Source: Sva-07 sp963741755
GTDB taxonomy: Bacteria; Actinomycetota; Acidimicrobiia; Acidimicrobiales; Ilumatobacteraceae
Assembly (NCBI GenBank): GCA_963741755.1
Contig: CAVUJG010000002.1
Coordinates: forward strand, 124,001-188,000
Reading direction: 5' to 3'
Length of the DNA stretch: 64,000 nucleotides
Position numbers and translations under genes: made by a program. The notes under the pieces were generated by a model. The model saw nothing but the letters and a program-made list of their open reading frames with translations. It did no database searches and was not told the DNA's origin. Shown here piece after piece: positions 56,977 to 64,000 of this stretch; within the stretch, counting starts at the first letter, position 1, and each line of letters starts with the position of its first letter.

Positions 56977-57806
56977 AGGTTGCCGAACAGTTCGTCGGGC
57001 TTCGGTTGCGCTCCGTTGCGCCACGCCGCGAACGCCATGGGTGCTTTGCCTTCCGGTTGGACCACGACGGGCACGACCCGGCCGTCGGTCAGTTGGGCTT
57101 CGTTGATCTTCAGACGCTTGCCACGAAAGGTCGTCCAGGCACCGCCGACGCGGATGAGGCGATGCACATCGGATGCCGGCATCGCCCAGTCGATCTCGAA
57201 GTCGGACGAGCTGAACTTCGCTGCGTAGGTGACCTCGCCCGTCTGCGGCTCCGGATCGCCGACCCACTCCCCAAGCGGATGCGACAGCGTCTCGACGAGC
57301 AGGGTCGTACCGACCTCGACGAGCTCGAGCCGGAGGTCCGCCGCCGTGGTCTCGGCACCGATCGGCACCTCGCGACGGGCGTACACGCCGCCGGTGTCGA
57401 GGCCCGCTTCGAGCGCCATCACGCACACCCCGGTCACGTCGTCGCCGGCGAGCACGGCCCGCTCGACCGGAGCGGCGCCGCGCCACCGAGGCAGCAGCGA
57501 GAAGTGGAGGTTGACCATCGGAATCACGTCGAGAACGTGCGGCTTGATGATCTGCCCGAACGCAACGACGACACCCAGTTCAGCGCCGTCGTCGCGCACC
57601 GCCGACAACACGTCGTCGACGTCGTGCGACACCGCCAGCCCGAGTTCGAGCGCCGCTGCCTTGACCGGACTCGGGGTGGTGGCGCTCCCCCGTCCACGAC
57701 GCTTGTCGACCCGGGTCACCACCAGAACGATCTCGTGGCCGGCATCGACGAGCGCCCGCAGGGGCGCCACCGCCATGTCCGGGGTTCCGAGATAGACGAG
57801 CTTCAC
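56973..57806 (-). CDS. fmt: Methionyl-tRNA formyltransferase
   Basis: A 277-residue formyltransferase, somewhat shorter than the usual 310. VKLVYLGTPDMAVAPLRALV opens it. MVNLHFSLLPRWRGAAPVER holds the catalytic Asn and His with the SLLPRWRGAAP loop, and ALEAGLDTGGVY holds the Asp. The C-terminal domain (FRGKRLKINEAQL) binds tRNA. GTG 57806 starts 8 bases after the def stop. It formylates initiator Met-tRNA; its product is later deformylated by Def. Confidence 0.94.
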   Translation of the reverse strand: MKLVYLGTPDMAVAPLRALVDAGHEIVLVVTRVDKRRGRGSATTPSPVKAAALELGLAVSHDVDDVLSAVRDDGAELGVVVAFGQIIKPHVLDVIPMVNLHFSLLPRWRGAAPVERAVLAGDDVTGVCVMALEAGLDTGGVYARREVPIGAETTAADLRLELVEVGTTLLVETLSHPLGEWVGDPEPQTGEVTYAAKFSSSDFEIDWAMPASDVHRLIRVGGAWTTFRGKRLKINEAQLTDGRVVPVVVQPEGKAPMAFAAWRNGAQPKPDELFGNL

Positions 57807-57814
57807 GCGTGCGC

Positions 57815-58354
57815 TCAGCCCAGGCCGAGCCGACGGCGGATTGGCGAGCGCGCGGCCTGACGGGTCGCTTCCTCTTCGATCCGCCGGTACTCCTTGATCG
57901 CTTCCTTGCGCTGATCGCCCTCGAGTCGATCGAACATCAACACGCCGTTGAGGTGGTCGATCTCGTGCTGGAACATGCGCGCTTCGAGTTCGTCGGCCTC
58001 GATCTCGATGATCTCGCCGTTGAGATCGATGCCACGCACCAGCACCGTCTTCGGTCGGAGCATCTCGACGTAGAGCCCGGGAATCGAGAGGCAGCCCTCG
58101 TCGTACACCCACTCGCCGTCGGACTCGACGACCTCGGGGTTGATGATGGCGAGCGGGCGCTCGTCGATGTCCCACACGACGACCTGCTTCTGCACGCCGA
58201 TCTGTGGTGCCGCCAGCGCGATGCCATTGCCCGAGTCGACCAACGTGTCGAACATGGAGTCGACCAGTCGAATGACCTTGCCGTCGACATCGTCGACGGG
58301 CGCGGCCTGCGTCTTGAGCACCGGATCGCCGTATGTACGGATCGTGTACGACAT
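57815..58354 (-). CDS. def: Peptide deformylase
   Basis: A 179-residue metal peptidase with all three motifs: SGNGIALAAPQIG (GxGxAAPQ with an inserted residue), DEGCLSIPG and QHEIDHLNG. In the first motif the canonical GVGLAAPQ appears as GNGIALAAPQ, two residues longer than the consensus. It removes formyl groups from nascent proteins. ATG 58354. The order def-fmt-rsmB is common in bacteria. Confidence 0.95.
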   Translation of the reverse strand: MSYTIRTYGDPVLKTQAAPVDDVDGKVIRLVDSMFDTLVDSGNGIALAAPQIGVQKQVVVWDIDERPLAIINPEVVESDGEWVYDEGCLSIPGLYVEMLRPKTVLVRGIDLNGEIIEIEADELEARMFQHEIDHLNGVLMFDRLEGDQRKEAIKEYRRIEEEATRQAARSPIRRRLGLG

Positions 58355-58373
58355 CCGTGTCAGGCTAGAGGGA

Positions 58374-58976
58374 GTGTCTTCAGAGCAGTACTTCGACGAC
58401 GACCCGACTGTCGCGTCGGAACCGCTGATGGTCGATGTCACGCTGCCCGACACGGCGTTCGTCATGGAGACCGACCGTGGCGTGTTCTCTCGCGGCCACC
58501 TCGACACCGCCACGTCGATGCTGTTGCGTGCCGAACTTCCGATCGCGTCCACCGGCAACCTCTTGGACCTCGGCTGCGGTGCCGGACCGATCGCGCTCAC
58601 GATGGCTCGCCGCTCCCCCGACGCCACCGTGTGGGCCGTCGATGTCAATGCCCGAGCCCGCGACCTCTGCGCCCGCAACGCCGAACGCAACGCGCTGTCG
58701 AACATCCGCGTCGTCGCTCCCGCCGACGTGCCCGTCGAGCTGCGATTCGCAACGATCTGGTCGAATCCGCCGATCCGCATCGGCAAGACGGCACTCCACG
58801 AACTGCTCGAACAGTGGCTCGGCCGCCTCGCCGTCGACGCCACCGCATCACTCGTCGTGCAGAAACACCTGGGTGCCGACTCGTTGCAGCGATGGTTGAT
58901 CGAGCTCGGCTACCGGTGCGAACGCGTCGGATCGAAGGCCGGCTACCGGCTGTTCACCGTGAGAAGTGACCGGTGA
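58374..58976 (+). CDS. RsmC-like small class I methyltransferase
   Basis: A 200-residue SAM-dependent methyltransferase of the MTS (RsmC C-terminal) type. NLLDLGCGAGPIALTMARRS is motif I, and FATIWSNPPIRIGKTALHEL carries the NPPxR motif of N-directed base methylation. VQKHLGADSLQRWLIELGY and KAGYRLFTV complete the family. Only the catalytic half of RsmC is present. GTG 58374 lies 19 bases from the divergent def start. Overlaps the lyase gene. Confidence 0.88.
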   Translation: MSSEQYFDDDPTVASEPLMVDVTLPDTAFVMETDRGVFSRGHLDTATSMLLRAELPIASTGNLLDLGCGAGPIALTMARRSPDATVWAVDVNARARDLCARNAERNALSNIRVVAPADVPVELRFATIWSNPPIRIGKTALHELLEQWLGRLAVDATASLVVQKHLGADSLQRWLIELGYRCERVGSKAGYRLFTVRSDR

Positions 58977-59929
58977 TCGCGCTCGATGAGATCCGTCGTG
59001 CGGCCGCCACGATCGCATCGGAGGCAACCGTCACGCCGGTACTCCGGTCAGAGCGTCTGAACGCATTGGTCGGCGCAACCGTCTTCGCCAAGGACGAATC
59101 CCAGCAGCGAGCCGGCGCGTTCAAGTTTCGCGGCGCGTTCAACCGCCTCTCCGCCATCCCGGTCGAGGACCGACCCCGAGGCGTGGTGGCGGTGTCGTCG
59201 GGGAACCACGGTGCGGCGGTTGCGTGTGCCGCCCAGATCCTCGGGATCGAGGCCACCGTGCACGTGCCGCAGGACGTTGCCGAGGCAAAGCGCGCGCTGA
59301 TCGAGCACTTCGGTGCCCGCATCGTGATGTTCGACCGCTCGACGCCAGACCGTGAAGCGGGGGCGCGCCAGCAGGTCGCCGACACTGGCGCCACGTTCGT
59401 CCACCCGTTCGAGGACCCGCTGGTGATGGCAGGGCAGGGCACGGCCGCCCTGGAGCTCCACGAGCAAGTCGGTGCGCTCGACGCACTCCTCGTCCCGATG
59501 TCGGGAGGCGGCTTGATGGCGGGGTGTGCATCGGCGATGCACCAACTCGACGCCGACTGCGAACTGATCGGTGTCGAGCCAACTGCAGCCGACGACACGC
59601 GTCAGTCGTTCGCTGCCGGGTATCCCGTGCGGATCGCCCAGCCGAACACGATCGCCGACGGACTCGCCGTGACAGCGCCCGGTGATGCGACCTTCGCGAT
59701 CAACCACCACCTCGTCGACGACGTCGTGTGCGTGACCGACGCCCAACTCGTCGAGGCGATGCGCATCGCACAGGATCTGTGGGGCCGACGCCTTGAACCG
59801 AGCGGCGTCGCCGGCCTCGCCGCCGTCCTGGCTGACGCCGACCGGTTCCGGAATCGGCGTGTCGGGATCGTGGTCTCCGGCGGCAACATCGACGAGGCCC
59901 GCTTCGGTGAACTCACACGCAACACGTAA
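58973..59929 (+). CDS. PLP-dependent threonine/serine dehydratase-like enzyme
   Basis: A 318-residue fold-type II enzyme. The PLP lysine is in GAFKFRGAFNRL near residue 48, VAVSSGNHGAAVACAAQILG near 75 binds the substrate carboxylate, and VPMSGGGLMAGCA near 180 the cofactor phosphate. There is no C-terminal ACT domain, as in catabolic or serine-racemase-like members. It probably deaminates Thr or Ser. GTG 58973 overlaps the upstream TGA. Confidence 0.9.
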   Translation: MIALDEIRRAAATIASEATVTPVLRSERLNALVGATVFAKDESQQRAGAFKFRGAFNRLSAIPVEDRPRGVVAVSSGNHGAAVACAAQILGIEATVHVPQDVAEAKRALIEHFGARIVMFDRSTPDREAGARQQVADTGATFVHPFEDPLVMAGQGTAALELHEQVGALDALLVPMSGGGLMAGCASAMHQLDADCELIGVEPTAADDTRQSFAAGYPVRIAQPNTIADGLAVTAPGDATFAINHHLVDDVVCVTDAQLVEAMRIAQDLWGRRLEPSGVAGLAAVLADADRFRNRRVGIVVSGGNIDEARFGELTRNT

Positions 59930-59985
59930 CCGCTTGTGCGCAGATCTGGCTGACCCGTCCCCTCCGAATCTGATCACAAACGTGG
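59930..59985. repeat. Inverted repeat, family B copy 3 (degenerate)
   Basis: CGCTTGTGCGCAGATCTGG and the end TGATCACAAACGTGG flank CTGACCCGTCCCC. The arms pair imperfectly. It starts directly after the lyase TAA and lies between convergent genes. The shared blocks with copies at 18119, 55263 and 62532 are CTGACCCGTCCC and CAAACGTGG. Confidence 0.78.
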
Positions 59986-60007
59986 GTGAGACCGGGGTGG
60001 GAGGGGG

Positions 60008-62053
60008 TCAGTGTCCCCAGGTGATCGGGTGCATGGCGTCGGGCTGGTAGGAGCAGAACGTTCCCGTGTGCACATGCTGCTGTAGGTGCGCCGCGACCGC
60101 CGGCGAGACCTCGGCGAGCCGTGCGAGTGCATACCTGATCGATCGAGTCACGCTCACCCGCGCCCGTTCGCCATCGTCGAGCACCATGCGATCACGACCT
60201 GCGAGCCCGACGGCGCGGCGCAACTCCGCGACGATGTACTCACGATCTCGGTGGGCCAGTTCGGCACGACCGAGATCGTTTGCCGCCTCGGCCTCAGCGA
60301 TGTCGTCGTCGATGTCGAGCAGACGACGTCGGTAGGCCTCCTTCGCCACCTCGTCGAGCGCCACGATGCCGACATTGCCTCGTTGGGGCCCGCTTGCTCC
60401 CTCCTCGAGGCGAACCAACTCGAGGGCATGGAACTCCCGAGCTGGATCGGTGAGCAGCCGTGCGATGTACTTCAATCCCTTCAGGTCTCGAATGACCACC
60501 TGTGAGTCGGACCACCCGATCATCCGCATGTCTCCGTCGCTGCGGAACACCGCGTGCGACGCCGTCGTTGGGGTCGACACCACCGAGGCTGTCGACCGCT
60601 CGCCGATCAGGTCATCGACACGTTCTGCCCACACCTCGGAGCCGAACGATGCAAGGGCGTCTCTGGCAGCGCTGCGCTCGAGGTCCGCATGCTCGATGTC
60701 GCCCTGCAACTGATGGCCGTCAGCGGCCACCAGCCTGGCCATCGCTGCCTCGAACGGCGCACCAAGGACGTCGAGTTCGACCACTGCGGCCCGAGCCGCC
60801 TTCACGGCGCCGTCGGCATCGGACTCGGCCAGGCACAGACGAGCGTCGGCGAGCAACGACATCGAGCGAATCATGCTCGACGGGTACCGCTCGACGATCG
60901 CTCGAAGTTGGACAGCGGCCGCTTGCAAGGTGTCGCGGTCACCTCGCCGTGCCGCGATCTCTGCCTGTGCGTCGAGCAACGGCGCGAGCCGGAGCGGGCC
61001 GTGGGGTGGTCGCTCCTTCGACGGAATGTCGACGGGGTGTTGGATGGCGTCGTCGATCATCCTCGCCGCGAGATCGACCTCGCCGCGTGCCAGATGCACG
61101 AGCGCGAGCCCCGGCTGCGGCGACCAGGCATGGTCCAGTGCCTCCTGGTATGCCGACTCGGCACCGTCGAAGTCGCCGGCGCGCAGGCGAACATTGCCCA
61201 ACTCGACCAGCGGCCATCCGTACTCGCGTCGCATCCACGGCCGGAGTTCGTCGCACGCTGCGAGCGCTTCGGTTTCGGCCATGTCACATGTGCCGCTCAT
61301 CCGCAGGACTTCGGCGCGGTGCACGCGGCAGCGACCGTTGATGCCACCGAAGGCGGCCCCGTGGCGCCAGCGCTCCATGACGTCGGTCCACTGAGCGGCA
61401 ACGTCCGGCATCAGCAGCCCCTGCGCAGCGCAGATGATCTCGCAGTACATCATTCCGGTCGTCAGGGGGTCGATGGCACCCGACATCAAGACCGCTCCGA
61501 CCTCATCGAGCAGCCCCAGACCGAGGTCGAGGTCGCCATCGAAGATCGTCACCCTGGCGAGGCACGTGCGCCCGATCACGACCGCCGGCCGCACGTCGAA
61601 ACGCTCGCCGACTTCGACCGCAGCGGTGGCGTACCGCCGCGCCTCGTCCATCGATCCGCACATGAAGCGTTCGTACCCATGCACCATGGCGACGATCGCT
61701 CGAACCGGATGATCGCCGGTCTCGTCCAGGTGACGCTCGGCGGTTCTCAGCCATCCACGCACCGGGGCCATCAGCCCGGTGTCCATCATCAGGTACAGCG
61801 CGATCATGGCCGCAGCCCGCCCTGCTTCGACACCACCGCCCTGTCGAACGAGGAGCGAATGGAGGTCTTCCCACGCTTCGATGCACGCTTCGAAGTTCCC
61901 AGCCCCGTACGACGCCTCGGCAAGCGCTTCGAGACATTCCGCCGAGTTGCGAACGCCCTCGACGTCCAGCACGTCGATCGCCTGACCCCATGCGGCCATT
62001 CGAATTGCGGCGCGAGCCGACTCAGCTCGCTGCGCGAGTTCATCGGTCGCCAT
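60008..62053 (-). CDS. Large TPR protein with actinobacterial regulator-type C-terminal domain
   Basis: A 681-residue protein. Residues about 1-490 are helical TPR-like repeats (ECLEALAEASYGAGNFEACI; YGWPLVELGNVRLRAGDFDG; DLAARMIDDAIQHPVDIPS). Residues about 505-680 form a separate domain: DGDMRMIGWSDSQVVIRDLK, GLKYIARLLTDPAREFHALE, a charged helix AYRRRLLDIDDDIAEAEAAN, and the end HTGTFCSYQPD...W. I know this C-terminal layout from the ends of actinobacterial AAA/cyclase-type regulators; here the ATPase is absent. It is divergent from a cupin gene across a perfect palindrome. A regulatory or sensor role is inference. ATG 62053 was preferred to 62068, which lies in the palindrome. Confidence 0.8.
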   Translation of the reverse strand: MATDELAQRAESARAAIRMAAWGQAIDVLDVEGVRNSAECLEALAEASYGAGNFEACIEAWEDLHSLLVRQGGGVEAGRAAAMIALYLMMDTGLMAPVRGWLRTAERHLDETGDHPVRAIVAMVHGYERFMCGSMDEARRYATAAVEVGERFDVRPAVVIGRTCLARVTIFDGDLDLGLGLLDEVGAVLMSGAIDPLTTGMMYCEIICAAQGLLMPDVAAQWTDVMERWRHGAAFGGINGRCRVHRAEVLRMSGTCDMAETEALAACDELRPWMRREYGWPLVELGNVRLRAGDFDGAESAYQEALDHAWSPQPGLALVHLARGEVDLAARMIDDAIQHPVDIPSKERPPHGPLRLAPLLDAQAEIAARRGDRDTLQAAAVQLRAIVERYPSSMIRSMSLLADARLCLAESDADGAVKAARAAVVELDVLGAPFEAAMARLVAADGHQLQGDIEHADLERSAARDALASFGSEVWAERVDDLIGERSTASVVSTPTTASHAVFRSDGDMRMIGWSDSQVVIRDLKGLKYIARLLTDPAREFHALELVRLEEGASGPQRGNVGIVALDEVAKEAYRRRLLDIDDDIAEAEAANDLGRAELAHRDREYIVAELRRAVGLAGRDRMVLDDGERARVSVTRSIRYALARLAEVSPAVAAHLQQHVHTGTFCSYQPDAMHPITWGH

Positions 62054-62061
62054 GTCGCATT

Positions 62062-62078
62062 GTGACACCGATTGTCAC
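62062..62078. promoter_or_regulatory. Candidate operator between TPR regulator and cupin genes
   Basis: GTGACA-N5-TGTCAC, a perfect 6+6 palindrome, lies 9 bases upstream of the TPR gene start and 57 bases upstream of the cupin start. Position and symmetry suit a dimeric DNA-binding protein controlling one or both genes. Confidence 0.55.
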
Positions 62079-62134
62079 GCCTCTCATGTATCCGGGCCAT
62101 CGGGGCACGGATGCCGATCAGCAGGAGAATCATC

Positions 62135-62515
62135 ATGCACGTCACCAAGAACGACATCCCGGTCAAGATCGATGCGCCCGGCGCCATCGCTCGCCAACAG
62201 ACAGACTTCGGCGCTGCATTCGGTGTCATGGGCGCCGAGTTCTTCACCATGGCCAAGGGCGCCGACCTCGCCCCGCTGCTCGTCGGTCTGCACGGCGACA
62301 TGTGTCAGTCGGCCCACTGGGGCTACGTGATCGATGGCAGCGTGACGGTCACCTACAGCGATGACACCATCGAGGTGTGCGCAACCGGCGACCTGTTCCA
62401 CTGGCCTGCAGGGCACAGCGTCCGCGTCGAGGAGGACGCGAACCTGATTCTGTTCAGCCCTCAATCGGAGCACACGCCGGTCCTCGATCACCTCAAGCAG
62501 CAGATGGGCGTCTGA
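62135..62515 (+). CDS. Cupin-fold protein
   Basis: A 126-residue single cupin starting MHVTKNDIPVKIDAPGAIAR. SAHWGYVIDGSVTVTYSDDT gives motif 1, and ATGDLFHWPAGHSVRVEEDA gives motif 2. The usual two His plus Glu of motif 1 are reduced to the single His of HWGY, and motif 2 has HWPAGH, so metal binding is possible but uncertain. A good ribosome site AGGAGA lies at 62123-62128. It is divergent from the large TPR protein; similar pairs occur in other Actinobacteria as far as I recall. Ends convergently with the PriA-like gene at a family B repeat. Confidence 0.87.
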   Translation: MHVTKNDIPVKIDAPGAIARQQTDFGAAFGVMGAEFFTMAKGADLAPLLVGLHGDMCQSAHWGYVIDGSVTVTYSDDTIEVCATGDLFHWPAGHSVRVEEDANLILFSPQSEHTPVLDHLKQQMGV

Positions 62516-62531
62516 GCGCCCCGACAACAAG

Positions 62532-62587
62532 CCGTTTGCGTACAGGTTCCGCTGACCCGTCCCATCCGGATCCGAACGCAAACGTGG
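62532..62587. repeat. Inverted repeat, family B copy 4
   Basis: CCGTTTGCGTACAGGTTCCG and the end CGAACGCAAACGTGG flank CTGACCCGTCCCATCCGG. It lies between the convergent cupin and PriA-like genes. Confidence 0.85.
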
Positions 62588-62609
62588 TGGACACCGGATG
62601 GCGCTGAGG

Positions 62610-64000
62610 TCAGATGCGGGCCGGATCGACCTCGACGCGGAGACGTGATCCGGTGGGGCGTTCGACGGCGTTGAGCGCCAGCCCGAGGGTCGTCCAGTCG
62701 GCTGCACGCACGAGGAATCGGTCGGCGCCGTCGCCGCCGACCTCGACGTCGGAGGGCAGTTGAGCCACGAGCTCGGAGGCACCGGACCCGGACACCACGC
62801 CGAGGGCACCGAACGGGGGGAATCCGAGCAGTTCACGTCGCACTCGTTCGCCAGCGAGCATCGCCGACGGGTCGCCTGCTCGGGCGGCGGCGATCACCTC
62901 GTGGTCGGGCGTGAACGTTTGGATCAACACCTCGGGTGCGATTCGGCTGGCCCGCACGATCAACGCCATCGCTTGTTCGCTCGCACGGAACCGCGGGGCC
63001 AGCATCTCGGAGTCGAATTCGAGAAACGCGACAACATCCGCGGATCGGATGCGGTGCAACACGGCCTCGGTGCCCACGTACACGCCGGCATGCGACGGTG
63101 GATCGACGTCGGCCCCGGTGACCGCCACCACCGGGCGCGCCGCTGCTGCTTCCAACTCCTCGCGCAGCCGGGTGACGCCTGGACGCAGGTTGGCGAACCG
63201 GCTGGCGCCGCACGACTGGCACACGGCCGGGCGCACCGCGCTGCAGCGTCGACACGACAGCCGGCCGTCGTCGTCGAGACCGACCGCTGCATCACACGTC
63301 TCGCACCGGATCAACGATCGACACGTTCGACACGCGAGCACGCGCGCTCGCCCGGTGATGTTGCTCACACACACCACCGTGAGGTCGGGGTTCCGGATCC
63401 TCTCGATCAGCTCCGACGTGACGAGCGAACGCTTCCACGGGTCCTCATCGGTGCGTCCGACCACCGTGACGGTTGACCAACCAGCGCGTTCGCGCGCGGC
63501 CGGAGGGTGAACGACACCGCTGCCTGCGTACTCGACCACGGCGACCAATGTCGGCGCCGGCGACACCAGCACGAACGGAACGCCAACGCGCCGGCAACGT
63601 TCGACCAGTACCTCACGGGCGTGCCATGTCGGTGTCCGCTCCTCCTGGTGCGCTTCGTCGTGCTCGTCGAGCAGGACCGCGGCGGCGAGATTGCGACACG
63701 GCGCCCATGCAGCGGAACGCGTGCCGATCACGACGTCGACGCCGCCGGCAGCCGCCGCCCAGTCCTCGGGCACGATGGCGACCGCCAGCCCTGCTCGACG
63801 CAGACGGGTGGCGAGCAACGCCACGACATCACGTTCGGGTGCGACCACGAGCGTCGGACCGCAGCCGACTGCGGCGAGCAAGGTCGGCATCACGTCGACG
63901 CGAGGTGCGAGGCGCAGCACTCCCCCGCCCGCAGCGAGCAACTTGCTCGTTGCGGGCGACACCGGCGCCGGCTTCATTCCTGTGCGGCGATCTGCCGGCA
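62610..64000 (-). CDS. priA: PriA-like primosomal protein N', N-terminus outside window
   Basis: The frame is open from the right edge to a TGA at 62610, about 463 residues. The Walker region is degenerate (APVSPATSKLLAAGGGVLRL in place of GxTGSGKT), as in the actinobacterial PriA proteins annotated as probable replication restart factors without helicase function. A DEAH-like DEHDEAH box and the zinc-binding cysteines (CRTCRSLIRCETCDAAV; CRRCSAVRPAVCQSCG) follow, then the C-terminal domain (FPPFGALGVVSG). The N-terminal 3'-DNA-end-binding domain would lie beyond 64000. An internal ATG at 63977 is not taken as the start because the frame continues upstream. Confidence 0.85.
   Translation of the reverse strand, partial: PADRRTGMKPAPVSPATSKLLAAGGGVLRLAPRVDVMPTLLAAVGCGPTLVVAPERDVVALLATRLRRAGLAVAIVPEDWAAAAGGVDVVIGTRSAAWAPCRNLAAAVLLDEHDEAHQEERTPTWHAREVLVERCRRVGVPFVLVSPAPTLVAVVEYAGSGVVHPPAARERAGWSTVTVVGRTDEDPWKRSLVTSELIERIRNPDLTVVCVSNITGRARVLACRTCRSLIRCETCDAAVGLDDDGRLSCRRCSAVRPAVCQSCGASRFANLRPGVTRLREELEAAAARPVVAVTGADVDPPSHAGVYVGTEAVLHRIRSADVVAFLEFDSEMLAPRFRASEQAMALIVRASRIAPEVLIQTFTPDHEVIAAARAGDPSAMLAGERVRRELLGFPPFGALGVVSGSGASELVAQLPSDVEVGGDGADRFLVRAADWTTLGLALNAVERPTGSRLRVEVDPARI

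Noticed and set aside
60554..62065. 503-codon plus-strand frame opposite the TPR protein
   Set aside because: Antisense shadow with repetitive Arg/His/Asp composition and no ribosome site.

Overview
The window is a 64 kb piece of a GC-rich actinobacterial chromosome. The best guess is an Acidimicrobiia / Ilumatobacter-like bacterium, inferred from the gene set and protein style; the class was not tested by a search. Supporting signs are an infC-rpmI-rplT-rRNA methyltransferase-pheS-pheT block and an argC-B-D-F-R-H-mpg-tyrS block, both in an order known from other Actinomycetota such as Mycobacterium. Others are a nickel superoxide dismutase, a degenerate PriA-like protein, many GTG starts and many 4-base ATGA/GTGA gene overlaps. 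Nearly everything is core metabolism and information processing. I see no phage, insertion sequence, CRISPR array, toxin system or tRNA gene.

Layout, left to right. 0-8 kb: LON-domain protein (cut by the edge), two S13 D-Ala-D-Ala carboxypeptidases, an ADP-forming acyl-CoA synthetase (frameshifted), thioesterase, TetR, and a divergent nickel-SOD / maturation protease pair. 8-12 kb: transketolase and transaldolase. 12-25 kb: molybdopterin oxidoreductase, LOG-family protein, glycolate oxidase subunits (GlcF apart from GlcD/GlcE), a Nei-type DNA glycosylase, aldehyde dehydrogenase, phosphotransferase, rarA, Nudix and a TPR protein. 25-30.6 kb: one complete 16S-23S-5S rRNA operon on the minus strand, with no tRNA in the spacer and with recognisable processing stems, promoter and terminator. 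30.6-39.6 kb: tyrS, mpg and the arginine cluster. 39.6-44.8 kb: YqgE, a zinc-less DksA-like protein, GNAT, VOC, an ATP-grasp protein, an ACT protein and an esterase. 44.8-53.2 kb: pheT/pheS, then a patch of small enzymes rich in frameshifts, then an rRNA methyltransferase, rplT, rpmI and infC. 53.5-64 kb: DUF1844, ATL, cold-shock-like protein, hisG, moaB, rsmB-fmt-def, a small methyltransferase, a PLP lyase, a TPR regulator divergent from a cupin, and a PriA-like protein cut by the right edge.

Two patterns cut across the annotation. First, many intergenic gaps hold long near-perfect inverted repeats, mostly at the 3' ends of genes. They fall into families: one has four copies (18.1, 55.3, 59.9 and 62.6 kb), one has two distant copies (8.5 and 43.2 kb), two occur as tandem pairs (5.8 and 11.8 kb), and one is a singleton (33.0 kb). 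Second, at least eight genes, including the essential pheT, carry single-base frame breaks, several of them in short G/C runs and five within 49.4-51.7 kb. This looks more like uncorrected sequencing or assembly error than gene decay.

The items I would follow first are the repeat families, the TPR-regulator/cupin pair with its GTGACA-N5-TGTCAC operator, the probable ATA start of infC, and the frameshift cluster.
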